A stretch of 64,000 nucleotides of DNA, taken from NCBI GenBank assembly GCA_947627065.1, contig CANQUN010000002.1, positions 1 to 64,000 on the forward strand. The letters run 5' to 3'. The position numbers and the translations under genes are program-made. Below, one piece after another: positions 62,458 to 64,000 of the stretch. Every line of letters starts with the position of its first letter. Position 1 is the stretch's first letter. Source of the stretch: an uncultured Clostridia bacterium. GTDB taxonomy: Bacteria; Bacillota; Clostridia; Christensenellales; Borkfalkiaceae. Below the pieces are notes generated by a model. It ran no database searches, had not been told where the DNA came from, and saw nothing but the letters and a program-made list of their open reading frames with translations.

Positions 62458-63921
62458 ATGAAGAGAGTTCTCGCATTCGATTTCGGCGCGTCCAACGGCA
62501 GGGCGCTGATAGGAGAGGTTAAGGACGGCAAGCTCGTCTACACCGAAGTACACCGTTTTTCCAACGACCCCGTTCTCGTAAACGGCAAGTTGTATTGGGA
62601 CTTTTTAAGGCTGATACACGAGATAAAAACGGGCATGGTAAAGGCAAAGCAGCAGGGCGGGTACGACGCCATAGGCATTGACACGTGGGGCGTCGACTAC
62701 GGCTTTCTGGACAGTGAGGGCAACATTATAAACACGCCCTACCATTACCGCGACCTGCGCACGGAGGGCGCACCCGAAGAAGTTTACGCCCTGTTTGAAG
62801 GCGGCAAGGAGGAACTTTACTCCCGCACGGGCATTCAGCTCATGCGCATAAACACCGTGTTCCAACTCTACCGCTCGGTGCATTCGGACGCGCAGGCCGC
62901 GTCCCGCGCGGCGGAAATGCTGTTCATCCCCGACCTCATGGCTTACGTTCTCACGGGCAACAAGGTTGCCGAATACACCATCGCTTCCACTTCCCAACTG
63001 CTCAACCCGTTCACCCGCGATTGGGACAGAGAACTTGTCAAAAAGATAGGATTCGACCCCGAAAAACTCCCCAAAATCGTGCCGAGCGGTTACGTTTACG
63101 GCAAGGTTAAAAAAGAGATATGCGAAGAACTCGACGTCGAACCCGTGCCCGTAATAGCCGTGTGCACGCACGACACGGGGTCGGCCGTAGCGGCGGTGCC
63201 CGGCAACATGGACAACTGCTGTTACATCTCCTGCGGAACGTGGTCGCTCATGGGCGTCGAGTTGGACGCACCCGTCGTGAACGACGACAGCCGCAGGGAG
63301 AACTTCACCAACGAGGGCGGCTACGGCGGAAAGATACGTTTCCTCAAAAACATAATGGGGCTTTGGATAATACAGGAAGCCCGCCGCAGATGGCAGAAAG
63401 AGGGGCAGGACTATTCCTTTGCCCAGCTTGCCGCCATGGCCGCGGAATCCAAGTCGGTGTGCTACATCGACCCCGACAGCCCCGAGTTCGACAACCCCGG
63501 CAACATGCCCGAACGCATAAAGGCGTTTGCCGTGCGCACGGGGCAGAAGGTTCCCCAAACGGTTGGCGAATACGCCCGCTGCATATACGAGAGCCTCGCC
63601 CTCAAATACAAGTACACGCTCGAGCGGATTGAAAAACTGACGGGCAAGAAGTACGCGGCCGTCAACGTGATAGGCGGCGGCTGCAAGGCCGAGATTCTCT
63701 GCGAGATGACGGCCGATCTGCTCGGCGTAAAGGTCATCGCAGGCCCGTCCGAAGCCACGGCCCTCGGCAACATAGCCGTGCAGATGATAGCCCTCGGCGA
63801 GATAGAGGACATAACCACGGCAAAGAAGATGATAGCCCTCGGCGGAGATGTCAGGGAATATCTGCCGAGCGGGAAATACACCGCCGACTACGCGTCATTC
63901 CTCTCCATCTTGGATAAATAA
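62458..63921 (+). CDS. rhaB: Rhamnulokinase (FGGY family)
   Basis: Phosphorylates L-rhamnulose in rhamnose breakdown. The 487-residue protein has the FGGY/RhaB motifs AFDFGASNGRALIG (about 5-18), GIDTWGVDYGFLD (about 73-85), THDTGSAVAAVPG (about 236-248), SCGTWSLMG (about 258-266) and the C-terminal VIGGGCKAEILC. No isomerase or aldolase gene is seen in the window. Together with the SDR, PHP and DeoR genes and the GH78-like gene at 18006 it points to deoxysugar use. Only a dispersed-motif copy (about 63971) follows. Confidence 0.9.
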   Translation: MKRVLAFDFGASNGRALIGEVKDGKLVYTEVHRFSNDPVLVNGKLYWDFLRLIHEIKTGMVKAKQQGGYDAIGIDTWGVDYGFLDSEGNIINTPYHYRDLRTEGAPEEVYALFEGGKEELYSRTGIQLMRINTVFQLYRSVHSDAQAASRAAEMLFIPDLMAYVLTGNKVAEYTIASTSQLLNPFTRDWDRELVKKIGFDPEKLPKIVPSGYVYGKVKKEICEELDVEPVPVIAVCTHDTGSAVAAVPGNMDNCCYISCGTWSLMGVELDAPVVNDDSRRENFTNEGGYGGKIRFLKNIMGLWIIQEARRRWQKEGQDYSFAQLAAMAAESKSVCYIDPDSPEFDNPGNMPERIKAFAVRTGQKVPQTVGEYARCIYESLALKYKYTLERIEKLTGKKYAAVNVIGGGCKAEILCEMTADLLGVKVIAGPSEATALGNIAVQMIALGEIEDITTAKKMIALGGDVREYLPSGKYTADYASFLSILDK

Positions 63922-64000
63922 ACCGCATTGGGATTTCGGGAGGCCAAAAACCCCGTTTTGGGCGATTAGTCCCCTAAATCCCACAAAAAAACGCCCATTC

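Larger units (their letters stand above)
11603..63992. repeat. Dispersed short motif family (core CTCACAAAAA), about 28 copies
   Basis: Consensus: CCC-Y-T-WWW-T followed by CTCACAAAAACG, or its complement CGTTTTTGTGAG then AAAAAGGGCACTT. Approximate positions: 11603, 11853, 14894, 15031, 19651, 19703, 21885, 22034, 30582, 30731, 32362, 32828, 35373, 38432, 40829, 42666, 44098, 45039, 47538, 49094, 49182, 49378, 51324, 57540, 57633, 58684, 61349, 62396, 63971. Both orientations occur. Most copies are intergenic, often touching a stop codon; a few lie in spmB, metG and potD. Three copies form terminator loops (11299, 47538, 58684). Confidence 0.8.

Overview
The window looks like chromosomal DNA from an uncultured, probably spore-forming, Clostridia-type gut Firmicute. 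The sporulation pair spmA/spmB, a type III glutamine synthetase, ECF-type vitamin transporters, a DUF4364 protein, a TatD-linked radical SAM protein, BspA-type leucine-rich repeats and large InlB-type surface lipoproteins all fit this. Strong AGGAGG ribosome sites and consensus sigma-A promoters fit as well. Coding DNA is moderately GC-rich with C-rich third positions. No rRNA, tRNA or CRISPR array was seen. Placement below Clostridia (for example Christensenellales-like) is only an impression.

Layout. 1-11 kb: three large secreted or surface proteins. 11-16 kb: repeat-rich intergenic DNA, a small minus-strand operon (HPr-like, DUF4364, TSCPD with a lysine/alanine tail), an unknown gene, an IS200-type element and a tiny membrane protein. 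16.6-21.9 kb: pantothenate uptake and CoaX, a GH78-like protein, and glutamine synthetase III behind a possible small RNA. 21.9-31 kb: a five-gene accessory operon (two paralogous unknowns, a cytoplasmic BspA-type LRR protein, a DUF2201 metallopeptidase/vWA protein and a MoxR-type AAA+ ATPase) bracketed by two diverged direct-repeat copies. 31-40.8 kb: a collagen-like protein, spmAB, metG-tatD-radical SAM, rsmA, and DUF1538 with two P-II-like proteins. 40.8-49 kb: a short alaS, a YigZ-family gene, recX, an FMN-riboswitch leader carrying tandem 136-140 bp repeats before ribU, a DUF2974 protein with a histone-H1-like tail, a TtcA-like tRNA thiolase and a small export protein. 49-55 kb: a complete polyamine ABC operon under an XRE-cupin regulator with a visible operator. 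55-64 kb: rdgB (frameshifted), an FAD protein, an ATP-grasp protein, then a DeoR regulator diverging from a PHP phosphoesterase, a sorbitol-6-phosphate-dehydrogenase-like SDR and rhamnulokinase.

Two things stand out. First, the LRR/DUF2201/MoxR island, which has the make-up of an ATPase-vWA conflict or remodelling system and sits between repeats. Second, a dispersed short motif (core CTCACAAAAA, preceded by CCC-Y-T-rich sequence) that recurs almost thirty times in both orientations. It is mostly intergenic, sometimes forms the loop of terminators, and sometimes runs into start regions or coding sequence.
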